Shown here in pieces: positions 46,601 through 54,955 of a DNA stretch of 64,000 bases. The stretch covers positions 8,297,973 through 8,361,972 of the forward strand of contig JABAKD010000012.1 in assembly GCA_012845835.1 (NCBI GenBank), read 5' to 3'. Made by a program: the position numbers and the translations under genes. Position 1 is the first letter of the stretch. Every line of letters starts with the position of its first letter. The notes below the pieces were generated by a model. It saw only the letters and a program-made list of their open reading frames with translations, did not search any database and was not told the DNA's origin. Origin of the DNA: Undaria pinnatifida (taxonomy: Eukaryota > Sar > Phaeophyceae > Laminariales > Alariaceae).

Positions 46601-47427
46601 GAGCAGGGTACCATGTCCAAACAGCACCGCGTTAGTGCGGTCGGTACCTTTCAGTGAGGGACCCCAGTTTAAAGTCGCTCGTCGGCTTCGTTTCACAGCA
46701 GTACATCAGCCCGGGATAGTGCAGGGTCCCGCTGTAGTACGGCGGCCTTCGCCTGGCAAGGCGCCGCACAAATGAGGGACCAGGACCGTACACGTGCACT
46801 TTCGCTAGTTTGTGTCCCCCGGTCGAGCTGTATCTGTATAGAACTTGGCCGGGCTCCGACCATGACTTAAAATGCCCAATTTCAAACTCTAACCCTTACC
46901 CCGATCGGGAACTTTCCTCGGGATTAACATGGAATGAGGAGAAAGTATCAGAAATAAACTATTTCGTCGAAGTTGGACCACGAGACTATCGACTAGTGCC
47001 CAAGCCCACGGAGATCATACGCCGTAAAAGGGGGGTAGCATTCCCCAGAAAAAACCACGAAGCCAAAACGGCTACACAAACTTCAAGGCTATGTTATGGA
47101 CGGAACTACACCGAATGATGTCATGCACTCGTAGACATCCGAACACCCCAGGTTATTGCTTGCAGGTCGGCCTCGCAGACACGGCGCTGCTAGTAGCACA
47201 CGTCTTATAAACCGGTGATCAAATAACGTAACATATTGCTACTCTGCCTCTGGCACGTGTTAATGTAGATGATGGAATAATGGTTACGGAAGTTGGTCTG
47301 GTCTGGCAGTCTCACTCACATCTTCCTTCTTCCCGACGTCCACGCCCCACAGCTTCTTCGCGCCGCAGGCCACGGCCAGGAGCAGCAGCCCTAACAACGC
47401 CACCACATTCTTCATCGCTCCGCGCAT
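25552..47427 (-). CDS. secreted acidic protein of unknown function, ten-exon gene
   Basis: I assembled this gene from splice sites. Exons in transcript order are 47427-47320, 45199-45129, 44377-44272, 43170-43075, 41180-41111, 40790-40675, 39677-39597, 37933-37862, 27761-27672 and 25638-25552. Every junction has a GT donor and AG acceptor, and the phases fit throughout (0,2,0,0,1,0,0,0,0). The total is 897 nt or 298 residues, ending in TAG. The start encodes a signal peptide (KNVVALLGLLLLAVACG), so the protein probably enters the secretory pathway. The rest is mostly short amphipathic helices rich in Met, Leu, Asp and Glu, with repeated helical turns such as NQINALLGDPTVVQE and ALESDPALMEEMYAELTKDP, then a Gly-rich tail. 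I recognise no family or catalytic motif. Introns make up about 96 percent of the locus and contain a Ty3-like element and a LINE remnant. An additional exon inside a large intron cannot be excluded. Confidence 0.8.
26138..27516 (-). pseudogene. LINE (non-LTR) reverse transcriptase 3' remnant
   Basis: Minus-strand fragments follow the order of a non-LTR retrotransposon ORF2. The RT active site appears as SGLMFTDDFVGMSE (FxDD, near 27330). It is followed by a palm/thumb block LQKQIAKAL, a LxYAGEAWERN block near 26895, and a C-terminal region with STLDSSEKTIAILGDRWPQ near 26300. Multiple frameshifts and stops break it. It lies inside intron 9 of the secreted-protein gene on the same strand. The long plus-strand ORF at 26097-26783 is only its antisense shadow. 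Confidence 0.75.
27672..27761 (-). CDS. secreted-protein gene, exon 9
   Basis: 90 nt, 30 codons, phase 0. Acceptor TTCCTGCAG|ATG, donor GAG|GTGAGA. Two helical turns, SDPALMEEMYAELTKDPAF. It follows the 10.1-kb intron. Confidence 0.8.
28076..28148 (-). repeat. tRNA-like repeat, copy 1
   Basis: Minus-strand order: TGACG, a D-arm-like GTCxAGTAGATAGAC, GACTGTCCGCTTATAA, then a T-arm with a degenerate B box and TGTCATC. It is adjacent to the 5' LTR of the Ty3-like element. Confidence 0.6.
28204..28634 (+). repeat. 5' LTR of the Ty3-like element
   Basis: Begins TGTGGGTCACAATG and ends GTACCAAGCCTTA. It has the same length (431 bp) as the 3' copy and is about 97 percent identical by eye. Confidence 0.9.
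28636..28653 (+). promoter_or_regulatory. primer-binding site of the Ty3-like element
   Basis: TGGCGTTCAGACGGCAGT begins with the TGG that pairs with a tRNA 3' CCA and lies one base after the LTR. The tRNA species is not identified. Confidence 0.65.
28690..28815 (+). pseudogene. truncated gag N-terminus
   Basis: An ATG at 28690 opens about 40 codons of Pro/Asn/Ala/Gly-rich sequence. Beyond about 28815 the DNA matches reverse transcriptase in another frame. This marks the left side of the internal deletion. Confidence 0.6.
28816..31634 (+). CDS. pol: Ty3-like pol fragment: RT C-terminus, RNase H, integrase, chromo-like tail
   Basis: The RT part shows FKRMPFGVANAPWLFQHVM, then a TGA at 28932-28934, then SYMDDL (the YxDD site). 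From the Met of YMDD, 885 codons are open. RT thumb/connection covers about residues 1-130. RNase H starts near 150 with HTDAFEQGVG (Ser of the usual DAS is Phe). An integrase HHCC-like finger (CHDLPSSGGH...CLPC) lies near 420-460. The DDE core has D near 488 (VVDLVEY), D near 549 (HSDQGKEF) and E 36 residues later (VLERVH), giving D-35-E spacing. A GPY/F-type module (SPWHGPYTV) lies near 720-760, and a chromodomain-like tail (YVIEAIDGHKR...YHLKLKG) near 798-860. Such tails target integration to chromatin marks in chromoviruses. The stop and upstream deletion make autonomous activity unlikely. Confidence 0.9.
31635..32859 (+). other. noncoding 3' region of the Ty3-like element
   Basis: About 1.2 kb between the pol stop and the polypurine tract, starting with a TA microsatellite (31657-31681). 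A 132-codon ORF at 32445-32843 has no recognisable domain; it may be chance or an accessory ORF. Confidence 0.5.
32860..32874 (+). promoter_or_regulatory. polypurine tract of the Ty3-like element
   Basis: AAAACTGGGGGGTAA directly abuts the TG of the 3' LTR, the position of the plus-strand primer. Confidence 0.75.
32875..33305 (+). repeat. 3' LTR of the Ty3-like element
   Basis: 431 bp, TGTGGGTCACAATG to GTACCGACCCTTA. Followed by GTAT, then the tRNA-like array resumes. Confidence 0.9.
33324..33554 (-). repeat. tRNA-like repeats, copies 2 and 3
   Basis: Copy 2 (33324-33397) and copy 3 (33481-33554) carry on the minus strand a D-arm-like hairpin GTCTAGTAGATAGAC, a perfect pol III B box GGTTCGAATC, and TGACA/TGTCA ends able to pair as an acceptor stem. 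The spacing between acceptor and D-arm is a few bases too long for a canonical tRNA. Confidence 0.7.
33690..34020. repeat. palindromic-motif array, block 1
   Basis: About nine copies of a 15-bp palindrome ACAGAANNNTTCTGT (variants allowed), each preceded by CCCCCGTACCCT. Unit spacing is roughly 40-45 bp. Confidence 0.85.
34213..34467 (+). CDS. small ORF between the palindromic arrays, unknown
   Basis: 84 codons. The plausible part starts at the Met of MDTYWVEMVMFLHANLE and continues through DIPIIAAKDIHKCLPPRFNG and ADLAAAEAAFDVID. The composition is protein-like (amphipathic helix, low Ser/Arg bias) and differs from surrounding repeat ORFs. It ends at TGA in GTCGGCCTGTGA. It is not conserved with anything I recognise. 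It could be a single-exon nested gene, one exon of a larger gene, or a transposon ORF. Confidence 0.35.
   Translation: MVRTKAALPRPQTQTRMDTYWVEMVMFLHANLEHIPGFKDIPIIAAKDIHKCLPPRFNGGDADLAAAEAAFDVIDNTKTGDVGL
34725..35100. repeat. palindromic-motif array, block 2
   Basis: About nine further copies of the ACAGAANNNTTCTGT palindrome with the same CCCCCGTACCCT linker. The internal order of variant copies (AAAG variant, then ATAATTA variant, then TAG variant) repeats that of block 1, so the blocks are duplicates around the 34.2-kb ORF. Confidence 0.85.
35108..35174 (-). repeat. foldback-family arm, inverse copy
   Basis: CACGCAGCTTGCAAAGTTG and ACCATTCAATC match 58700-58765 almost exactly. Confidence 0.8.
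35239..35704 (-). repeat. tRNA-like repeats, copies 4 to 7
   Basis: Copies at 35239-35310, 35373-35451, 35533-35609 and a partial at 35653-35704. Copy 5 and the partial copy retain a perfect GGTTCGAATC B box; copies 4 and 6 are degenerate. All have the same orientation as copies 1-3 and as the host gene. Confidence 0.7.
35705..37861. other. rest of intron 8, no gene
   Basis: Contains GTGCGGTGC-type short repeats near 35815-35885, a perfect 9-bp stem hairpin at 36204-36225, a G run at 36999-37012, and diverged short repeats built on CTTCCAACGGTCCA between about 37410 and 37680. The 203-codon plus ORF at 35847-36458 lacks any domain. Confidence 0.5.
37862..37933 (-). CDS. secreted-protein gene, exon 8
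   Basis: 72 nt, 24 codons, phase 0. Acceptor CCGCACAG|CTG, donor GAG|GTAAGC. Ends in an acidic stretch EDSDLDSDE. Confidence 0.8.
39280..39360 (+). repeat. dispersed repeat copy in intron 7
   Basis: Matches the inverse of 23203-23290. Related TAAAGGGGTTA ends occur near 36520 and 40395. Confidence 0.6.
39597..39677 (-). CDS. secreted-protein gene, exon 7
   Basis: 81 nt, 27 codons, phase 0. Acceptor CATGGCAG|GTG, donor GAG|GTGAGC. Block EIIEHPEMLSNQINALLGDP. Confidence 0.8.
40675..40790 (-). CDS. secreted-protein gene, exon 6
   Basis: 116 nt. Two bases complete a Lys codon after the phase-1 intron, then 38 codons. Acceptor ATCAACAG|AG. The donor is the weaker CAG|GTGGGG. Block EVSDPATLRAMLKDMLTTIG. 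A later in-frame reading would meet a stop after nine codons. Confidence 0.75.
41111..41180 (-). CDS. secreted-protein gene, exon 5
   Basis: 70 nt, 23 codons plus one base. Acceptor GTTCAG|ATA, donor GAAA|GTGAGC, ending in phase 1. Block ILELISLEGSPILYKTKFYE. Confidence 0.8.
43075..43170 (-). CDS. secreted-protein gene, exon 4
   Basis: 96 nt, 32 codons, phase 0 on both sides. Acceptor CGGGCAG|TTC, donor GAC|GTGAGT. The peptide is Gly/Leu-rich, then acidic (block GLNAMLGDESMISVEKDD). Confidence 0.8.
43958..44197. repeat. (TTGTG)n pentanucleotide microsatellite
   Basis: About 48 imperfect TTGTG units with CTGTG, CTATG and TTGCG variants, inside intron 3. Produces spurious Cys/Val/Leu or Thr/Gln/His ORFs. 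Confidence 0.95.
44272..44377 (-). CDS. secreted-protein gene, exon 3
   Basis: 106 nt. Acceptor CACTGCAG|AC, donor GAG|GTGAGC. One base completes a Gly codon, then 35 codons follow with helical repeats ADADLSKLSLSEL and IDVVIETIQDEE. Confidence 0.8.
44428..44500. repeat. poly-G rich tract
   Basis: Long G runs 55-130 bp upstream of exon 3 in transcript terms (C-rich on the gene's sense strand), so it may serve as an extended polypyrimidine tract in intron 2. Confidence 0.6.
45129..45199 (-). CDS. secreted-protein gene, exon 2
   Basis: 71 nt. Acceptor CTTGCAG|AGG, donor CGG|GTGAGA. In phase it encodes a Gly/Ala/Asp linker (GASDEGAGGAGRAAPGIADDI) and leaves phase 2, which exon 3 requires. Confidence 0.7.
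45600..47319. other. most of intron 1, no further gene
   Basis: Only short ORFs without motifs. An ACATC run lies at about 45656-45678. Duplicated GGAGCAGGGT-type blocks near 46550-46620 recur near 48360-48440, so another dispersed repeat is present. Confidence 0.45.
47320..47427 (-). CDS. secreted-protein gene, exon 1 (signal peptide)
   Basis: 36 codons from ATG at 47427; a second in-frame ATG is codon 5. A basic residue then a hydrophobic run VVALLGLLLLAVA form a typical signal peptide. The donor is GAT|GTGAGT, phase 0. Confidence 0.8.
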
Positions 47428-47617
47428 ACTTGAAGACTGCTTCAAGCGTATGTACAGCGCAGAGAAGTGGACACCAGTGCTTGCTTTTGATAGGTGGGAC
47501 GAGAACGAACGTCACAGAGCAGACAGATGGATCAGAGAGAACGTAGCTTTGTATCAGGTAAACGGCAAACTATTACCTGGTACATATAAACGGGTTTTTT
47601 AGTTTCCGCGCACAGAT

Positions 47618-47716
47618 TGATTAACATCTGATTAACATCTGATTAACATCTGATTAACATCTGATTAACATCTGATTAACATCTGATTAACATCTGATTA
47701 ACATCTGATTAACATC
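47618..47716. repeat. 11-bp minisatellite, nine perfect units
   Basis: TGATTAACATC repeated nine times without change. It extends the left arm of the inverted repeat that follows. Confidence 0.95.
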
Positions 47717-48085
47717 ACCCTGCTGACCCTGGAATAAGCTACACTGCGGTATTTCGAAGGAGAGTCGCCGACTGGTATCCTTAATGAGGACACACCCAGT
47801 AATACGCGCGATCGGAGTACCACACCCAGCTTGCAACCAATAGTTTCGACGACGATCTCAAAGCTGGAGTGCTTTAATATTGTATATACTACTTCGGAGT
47901 ATAAAAGAACAAAAATACAATCCAGCTGGGACATCGAAGATTTCTTCGAAACTCATCTTTGCAAGCTGTCTGCGATATCCCGATCGCCGATCGCGCGTAT
48001 AACTGGATGTGTGTCCTCATTAATGATATAGGTCGGCGACTGCCCGTAGAACTAGCTTGTACCAGGGTAAACATAAACAGGGTGT
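47713..48085. mobile_element. foldback element with about 160-bp arms
   Basis: The left arm (47713-47871) is a diverged reverse complement of the right arm (47919-48085). Shared blocks include CTCCAGCT, TTGCAAGCTG, ATCGCGCGTATTAC-type, GTGTCCTCATTAA(G/T)GATA and GTCGGCGACT. It is the most complete member of the dispersed foldback family seen here. Confidence 0.8.
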
Positions 48086-51000
48086 CAATCACTCTGTATA
48101 CATATGGAAGAGCAAGCAAAAGTCACTTCCGGATACGTTGTCGCGAAGACGCAATCTGGCGGCGAAGCTTCCGCTCGCCTGGGTACCACTATTCGTAGAC
48201 TAAATAATGTGGGAGGCGAGAGCAGGTACTACAGTTACCGCCATGGCTGTGGCTGTTCTGGTGGAAACACCGAATACGGCTTATAGGGTCGAGCGGAATC
48301 AAGGCGCGTTGGTTTGCTCGTGTTGGTGGCTCCTGTCGGCGGCGAATTTGCTGAGAATATACCCAGGGTCAACTTGGAGGGTTCAGGTCCGGGTGAGAGC
48401 AGGTTCGGATGGGATCATTGTGCCAAGTGGGAGCAGGGTCCGTAAAACCGTCGACAGAAAACACCGGACATGCACTAGTATACGCTACAGCAGTTTTAAT
48501 CTTGACTCCGCTATTGCTGTGGCCATTCAAGTGGAAACCTCGATCTTGGTGGATTAAGTCGCGTGGGATCAGGATATGTTGGCTGGTCCTGCTGGTGGCT
48601 ACTTACACACCCAGCGCCAGTTTGGAGGGCTCGGGTCGGGGTTGTATCAGGGGGCCAAGTGGGCAGCGTCAATCTGTGTAATTCTCCGACAAGATCGTGT
48701 CAACAAACAGTTTCCTTGTTTTGCCGCAAGCCGCCCCCCCTCCCCCCGGCGGCGCCCTACTTTAGACACAGGACGCACTGGCAGTAAACTTCCTCCCGGT
48801 CGTGATCGTCTCAATCTTGAACGTCGGCCCAGACTGACTGGACCGCAGACCTAAATAATCCTACCGCAACTCTTCGGGAGGTGCGAAGTAGGCAGGGGCA
48901 GTCGCGCGGCTCCGCAGCGTATTTAGGTGGCGTTTTTCTAAATAACGCGCCGAAAGGCCACGCTCGACTACCGTAACTGACACAAGATAGCACACCCCGG
49001 TGATAACATCTTGGGATTTACAAACATCATCACCGGGTGCGGTATCCTGTGGGGGGTGTGATATCTTGTGTTCCCCGGGTGATAAAGTGCAGCTCGCAGG
49101 GGGCGCAAGGGGGGTGTGATAAACCAGGGGGTGTGACAGGACGTCCGAACACCCACAAGGTGTGTTTGGGGGTGTGATAAATGAGAGGGGGTGAAAAAAA
49201 GGGGGTATGATAGCACGTCCGAACACCCACAGGGTGTGTTTGGGGGTGTGATAAAATCGGGTGCGATAACAATTGAACCGCTGCTGCCGCACACTTAAAG
49301 GGGTGTGGTATGCACGCACGAACACTTGCAGCTGCCCCGCACTCCTGCTGTAGGTACCTACATGTGATACCGGGTTGTGGTAAAATGACGAAACTCATTA
49401 GCACATGACCTCGGCGATGACTCAACCCCCTCAACGCCGAAGGAAGTTTCAAACAAAATACGGACTTGGATTGGAGCATGAAGAAATAATATATACCTAA
49501 ATCGAAGGTACCCCCGCCCGATATGATTCGAGGCGGTTGCTGCGCCATCCGTCCTGCCCCCACACAAAAGCGGGCTGCTGCTACCTACCTCGCTATCGGT
49601 ACGACCAAAAAAGAGTTACGCAGAGACACCACGACCAAAAATCGAAGCCACAAACCACAAACCTACACTACGATATCACCGGGGTGTCGTATCCTGTGGG
49701 GGGTCTCATGTGCGGGTAATACGTATCTCGTGTCAGTTACGGTAATCAGATCAACGGTCGGCAGGAGGTATTTTGCGGCGCAACCCGCATTTACGAGGCC
49801 GAGTGCCCCCCCGGCTGGCGAGGGGGGGCCCGTGGAGGCGATTGGTTAAGCATCTTCGCTTCATTCCTATACCTACAGCAGTAGTAGGTATTAGCTGCAA
49901 CGATATGTTTAGGATTCTAATTCGGAGTATACTATTGGTACGACTGTTTTATACCTGATGTACAGGTATATATATAGTCTAATAATACTGCGATCTACCC
50001 CGCCATAACGAATAGCGCGGCCCATCGACATACTATACCTGGTGGGGCGGTTAAAGTTCCTTCCCACGATACCGCCTTATATAGACCCGACTACTGCTGT
50101 ACTGTGTTCAGTCCAGTGGTGGCGCTCCCAGCCACAGCAGTACACACAAGTAAATCGACAGCAGCAGTACGAGGTAGTATAGTGTAGACTATAAATCGAC
50201 ATACATCCTCAACGACGACACCAACACAGCGACAGCTTTGCGTTTTATATGCAGATACCACGACTGCTGCTGGCAATTTACGAGTACTGACGAAATATAT
50301 TGCGCCGCACCAAGCCCAATATACATCAGTGCCAGGGACAAGCAGTGGAATCACTTCTGTACACTACTAGCGGCTACCATATGATAAGAGTGTTGGGCTG
50401 AAGTAGTCCCAGTTCGGGTATGATGCTGTTTATGATACGCGTACTCGTACTGGTGACTGGTGCTCGAGTGCAGCACTGCTGCTGACTGGAGAGGTCGGGC
50501 TCGTGCATCATCCGCCTATTTATAGCTCCAAATACGATCACACTACAGATAATTACCTGCGACCTCATCGGCGTTAAAAAAGGAAACGAACCTACAGGTG
50601 TACACTCCTGGCACAAGACTATTATTCACACTATACATCAGAGTCATTTAGACCTGGTTCCGGTTCTTCAGGCAGAAGCCGCCTACGGCCTACGGACTCC
50701 CCCTCGCCGCCCACATGTGTTGGGGATGAAGGCAACAACAGGGAACTCAGCAGTACAGGAGGTTCAACAGAGACAGCGTGTGTGGTGCTCAACCTTGCAC
50801 CGGGGCTACGGTTACAGCCAACCTCCTATCCACAGGCTAGCTTCAGAGAGAAGTCACCCACACAATGCGGCAACCATCCGACGACGACGGCTTTCCTGGG
50901 TGCTGGTCTCGCCGAGACCATTCGAGGTCTGACATTTGCTGCTCTGGTAGACCTCAATGCCGCCTGCTACGTCGACAGCAGCGGTAAGAGCTCTCATCAT

Positions 51001-51601
51001 ACTTGTAGATCTACAGTCGCATGCATGACACCAAGTAAACTGGGAAGAAAACGAGCGCCGTCCACGCATTTCCTTCCTATCCTTTGAACTTACCTCGTGA
51101 AGTAGATCAGGTCCTGGCTTGTGGCACTTCGGGGGAAAAGAACACCCTCGCAGACTCAACCAGACGCGTGTGTAGCTGTGCCCGCCCCACGTGTACGACA
51201 ACGACTTGCTAAAAATTGAAAACCCTAATTTCCTAAAATGGTATAATTCCAGGATCCAGTTCCACGAAAAATGGCTGCGTGTGGTTCCATACGTGGTATT
51301 TTTGTGTCCCCTACCCCCTCCTTGGATAGTGAGGCGTCTTCCATGCTCAGACGCTCCCGCTGGCTTTTGTTTCGTTTTTTTCGTTTTTTCCCTGTTTCTG
51401 AAGGTGTCACCGCATTTTCAGCACACACCGCATCGCCCTGTGGCACACTATCTGTTTGCTCCATCCCCGAAACAATCCTGGTTAGCTACACCGGTCACTG
51501 CCGCTCAGTCTCCGAGCGTACTCCGTGGTGGTAGACCGTCTGTGTGTGTTGCCTCTTGTCTTGTTAGCTGTAAATTGCGCAAGCCGCGACCGAAGAATAT
51601 C
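48086..51601. other. intergenic interval between the two host genes
   Basis: The interval lies between the divergently transcribed secreted-protein gene and PEPCK, so promoters of both may lie here, but I recognise no defined elements. It contains a duplicated ACGTCCGAACACCCACA - GGGGGTGTGATAAA unit (49141-49255). No exon is supported. Confidence 0.45.
49141..49255. repeat. tandem duplication, about 71-bp period
   Basis: ACGTCCGAACACCCACARGG followed by TGTGTTTGGGGGTGTGATAAA occurs twice. Confidence 0.85.
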
Positions 51602-51784
51602 ATGTCTGCAATGATGCGAGGAGTAGCCTTGCCAGTTCTTCGCAGCAGCCTTCGAGCTCCTTCCTCGAAGATCGGCGGAAGGTTCGGCCGGGCAACCTGG
51701 ACCACGCAGCAACTAGGGAAGACGGCGCCCCTCGCGACCGTCAGCTCGCTGGGCATCGACAAGGCGACGGGCATCAAGAACCCG
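51602..51784 (+). CDS. pckA: PEPCK exon 1 (mitochondrial presequence)
   Basis: 61 codons from ATG 51602; other in-frame ATGs are codons 4 and 5. Donor CCG|GTGAGT. Confidence 0.75.
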
Positions 51785-54700
51785 GTGAGTGTGCAATGTG
51801 TGCAACTAGACTTGTTCTTTCCGCAGCGCGGGAGTGATGTATTCTTGGGGTGCCGTGTTGGTTGATCCGATTGCGGATTTCTGTTTTCATGCGCATCGCA
51901 CGCAGAAAGAAGACCGCTGAACTGAACCTGCTTGCACTTCGTTCGAGAGCACAGAGAGCCAGCCGGGCTGCGTAGAACATCGAGAAATGTCGTTGGTGGA
52001 ATTGCACTTGGGCTGGCTCAAGGGGGTGGCGTTTTTAGAGTATAACGTATGTTTGGTGCCCCGTATGATTGCAGCGCACATGTTTGACAAAAAAACTTTC
52101 GGCTACGTCGCACAGCCCAAGGGCAAATTCCGTTTGCAGGAGTGGTATTGTCTATATGCGTACCTGTGGTACGATACGAGCATAATGCCGTCCATCATGT
52201 GCAAGCTCAATGAGCAACCAAGTTCATATTTGAACAGAGTGAGTGCAAGTACAAGTGAAAGGTGAGATCTATTTTTCACAGAATATGGAAACGCGCAGAT
52301 ATCGAAATGTGAAGCGTGCCATCATATGTTTTGGAGCCCAATCCTGTCAACCGAACCCTGATGATTGATGATGATGTAGCCTTGTCGGCTTCTTCGGTTA
52401 CCTTTTTGGCGTAGCACTACGGGCACGAGTACAGTATTAGTATTCGTTACAGGCACGTAACGGAGGGCCATGCGTCGGACGTCCACGACTGGCAGTTTCG
52501 CATGCATGCATGGATCCTGCCCGTAGAAATGATCGTGCTCCATTTGTGCGAAGCCGTCGAGCTTGGCAGGCTGGCGCAGTGGCTGGGCTTGGGACACACA
52601 GGAGTCGAGTAAGGATGACGAACATAATATTTTGACTGGATGGAACCCGCGGGGTGTTGTTCATATTTTCGTTTCTTCGCCCGACACAGCAAAGGTGCTT
52701 CAACAAGCAAAGCCCTTCGCCTTCTTTGTTGCTGTTGCTGCGCTCGGCGGGGGGTTATTTGTTATTATCTAAATGAATGTCTAATTGATGCTACCCTATA
52801 CTACGAGGTATTTCTTGTAATTGTTGTGTTGCTGTGTTGAGCTTAGACTAGTCTATACATGCAGTGCGGAAACGGTGCGGTGTCGACTGCTTTGGATGCT
52901 TTTTTTTTGTATTTGCCGGGGTATGTCGGTTTTTGCGGCCATGTGTGTGCGTACGGCCGCGCTCTGCCGCCAGGCCGCATGGAAAGTCTGCTCTGTCGGG
53001 AATTAGAGCTCAACACGTCTTGCGAGACCTGCCACCTGACAAGCATTAAGTCTAGACTAAACTTGTGCTTTTTCGTCAGATTCACTGCTGTGATTCACCA
53101 CATACCAATTTTACGTGCGATATGGTTGGCGGATGTAGAGACGAGAACGTATTAGGATACTTTTCCAAGTGCGACATACGAGGTACTGGTACAAGTAATA
53201 CATCCAAGTACACTCGTATGACATATTTGGTACCATACGCAACAACTCAACATGTATCTTCAATCTTCATAGATTGAGGTAGCTCTCGATTTACCTACCA
53301 AAACAGGGCTCCATAAGTACCCTGTTTAACAGAGAGGTATCTACCGTACGACCTGCTGTACGATTTGTATGCGCCTTCAGCAAGTACACAAGTACCAGGT
53401 TTGCACGCTCTGGCACCCAACCCATCGTTTGCAAGCGCAAACATGAGACTACGAGACCAATAGCAGCATTTCTTTTCGATAGTAGCAGATACCGGGTGCT
53501 TCTAATAATAGTATCAGACTCGTGGCAGTTGCTGATCAGCGATCATCATGCGGGTGCGAGTTTATAATAAAACGCGTCGTGGTGGTTTGCGTCATTTTGG
53601 TTATAGCCGTGCTATCACGGTGCTATCACGGTTTGGTATGAACATGCGCCCCTTTCCCCCTGCCGGGGTGCGTTGGTTGGGCTACGATGCTGAAAGGTTT
53701 GATTGCACCGACGCCTCCTTGGCCAGTACTGTATGCGCGTTGCCGGTGTCACCCCGCCCAAAGAGTGCCAAACGATTCGGATGCCAATAGTATACCGGGT
53801 ACGTAACACAATATGCGCGGCATCAACGAGAAACAACCTCAACCTCTCGGCACTTGCTGCTCTACGAGCTCTGCACGTGGAATCATGTTATATTTTGAAA
53901 CATATATTAAATACACTCCAGTTGTGAGAATGAAGATTTCGTCGAAATCCATCTTTGCAGGCTGCGTGTGTGATGTATGCCAGTGTAAATGCATGAGGAT
54001 GCAAACTGCGAAGACACCAATATCCCTCCACGACGGATGAACACGGATATTACAAGCAGCTGCTCTACGTACGTACTCTTAGCGTCTTCGGCCGCAGCAG
54101 TGAACATGCATACTGCAGCAGTACCACTAGCAAACATCCACACCAAAGGGAAGCACGTGCTTGCACCTCACGCAACTCTATCATAGCGCCATGCGGCGGG
54201 TGTCTTGTCGTGAACGCTGCGTACATGGATCAGATCTGGATTTGGCCCATTTTTTGTCTGCCGCTTGTATTTTTTACAAAAAAAGTGTATCGTAGCACTC
54301 GTCTCTTACTTGATCGTCTTCACCGAGACGCCCTCGCAGCGTCCGCACACTCTCGCAAGCAGCGTGCTTATACGTCCGGGACTCGCCTACACGCCTGGGA
54401 CTTGCCGGTGCCGTCCTCAATTATGAGACTGGTACCCTTGTCCTCTCGTATTCGGCATCTTGGTCGATATGTATACCAGGTACCGGTCCCTAAGGGTATT
54501 GTAATGTGCAACATTTGTGAGCGAGTGCTGCTTGGCATGATAGGTGCACTTACGTATGAGTATCACGGAGTAGCATGCACCGTACCGGAGTCCGTGTGCA
54601 TTGCGCGCGCTACCGTTGTTTCCAGTATCTCCATCCAGTGCAGTACGATCCTACTAGATCGGAAGTGTTGGTCAAGGTTTGCGCTCACCCCCTCCCGTAT

Positions 54701-54955
54701 TTCACGGATTCTCGCCTGTATTCGGTGTTACTAACTTTGGCTTGCTGACCGTTGTTGCTGTTGTTGCGTTTTTCTACGGCGGCGACGGCGGGGGGGGGGT
54801 CGCAGACGACGGTGCATCGCAACCTGCCATACCCGCAGGTGTTCGAGCACGAGGTGAAACACAAGGAGGGGGAGGTCACGAGCAACGGCACTTTCTGCGT
54901 CTCGACGGGGCAGTTCACCGGCCGCTCTCCAAAGGACAAGCACTTCGTTAAGCAG
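51602..54955 (+). CDS. pckA: ATP-dependent phosphoenolpyruvate carboxykinase, 5' part (two exons)
   Basis: PEPCK (ATP) converts oxaloacetate plus ATP to phosphoenolpyruvate, CO2 and ADP, a gluconeogenic or carbon-concentrating step. Exon 1 (51602-51784) encodes 61 residues. Its Arg/Ser/Leu-rich start (RGVALPVLRSSLRAPSSK) looks like a mitochondrial presequence, followed by LGIDKATGIKNP. Exon 2 (54806-54955) adds 50 residues containing HRNLPYPQVFEHEV, GEVTSNGTFCVSTGQFTGRSPKDK, which is the conserved N-terminal PEPCK block including the TGRSPKDK substrate-binding motif. Both exons are phase 0 and join in frame. About 110 of the roughly 540-600 residues of the family are present. The kinase-type P-loop and metal-site exons are not found up to 64 kb. 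The second donor is GC rather than GT. Confidence 0.85.
51785..54805 (+). other. PEPCK intron 1 (3021 bp)
   Basis: GTGAGT donor; the acceptor GGGGGTCGCAG|ACG lies after a G-rich tract, unusual for a pyrimidine tract. Contains a foldback-family arm (53913-53990). ORFs such as 54210-54734 (174 codons) and 51987-52265 (92 codons) show no domain. Confidence 0.65.
53913..53990 (+). repeat. foldback-family arm, copy in PEPCK intron 1
   Basis: CTCCAGTTGTGAGAATGAAG, TTTCGTCGAAATCCATCTTT and GCAGGCTGCGTGTGTGAT occur in the family order with several substitutions. Confidence 0.7.
54806..54955 (+). CDS. pckA: PEPCK exon 2 (N-terminal catalytic block)
   Basis: 50 codons, acceptor CGCAG|ACG, donor AAGCAG|GCAAGA (GC-AG class). 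Motif TGRSPKDK at the end matches the family position. Confidence 0.85.

Noticed and set aside
47618-47716. Regular short repeats suggesting a CRISPR array
   Set aside because: Units are 11 bp with no spacers; a minisatellite in eukaryotic DNA.
54210-54734. 174-codon ORF in PEPCK intron 1
   Set aside because: No motif, composition like surrounding intron, and it would interrupt the in-frame join of exons 1 and 2.
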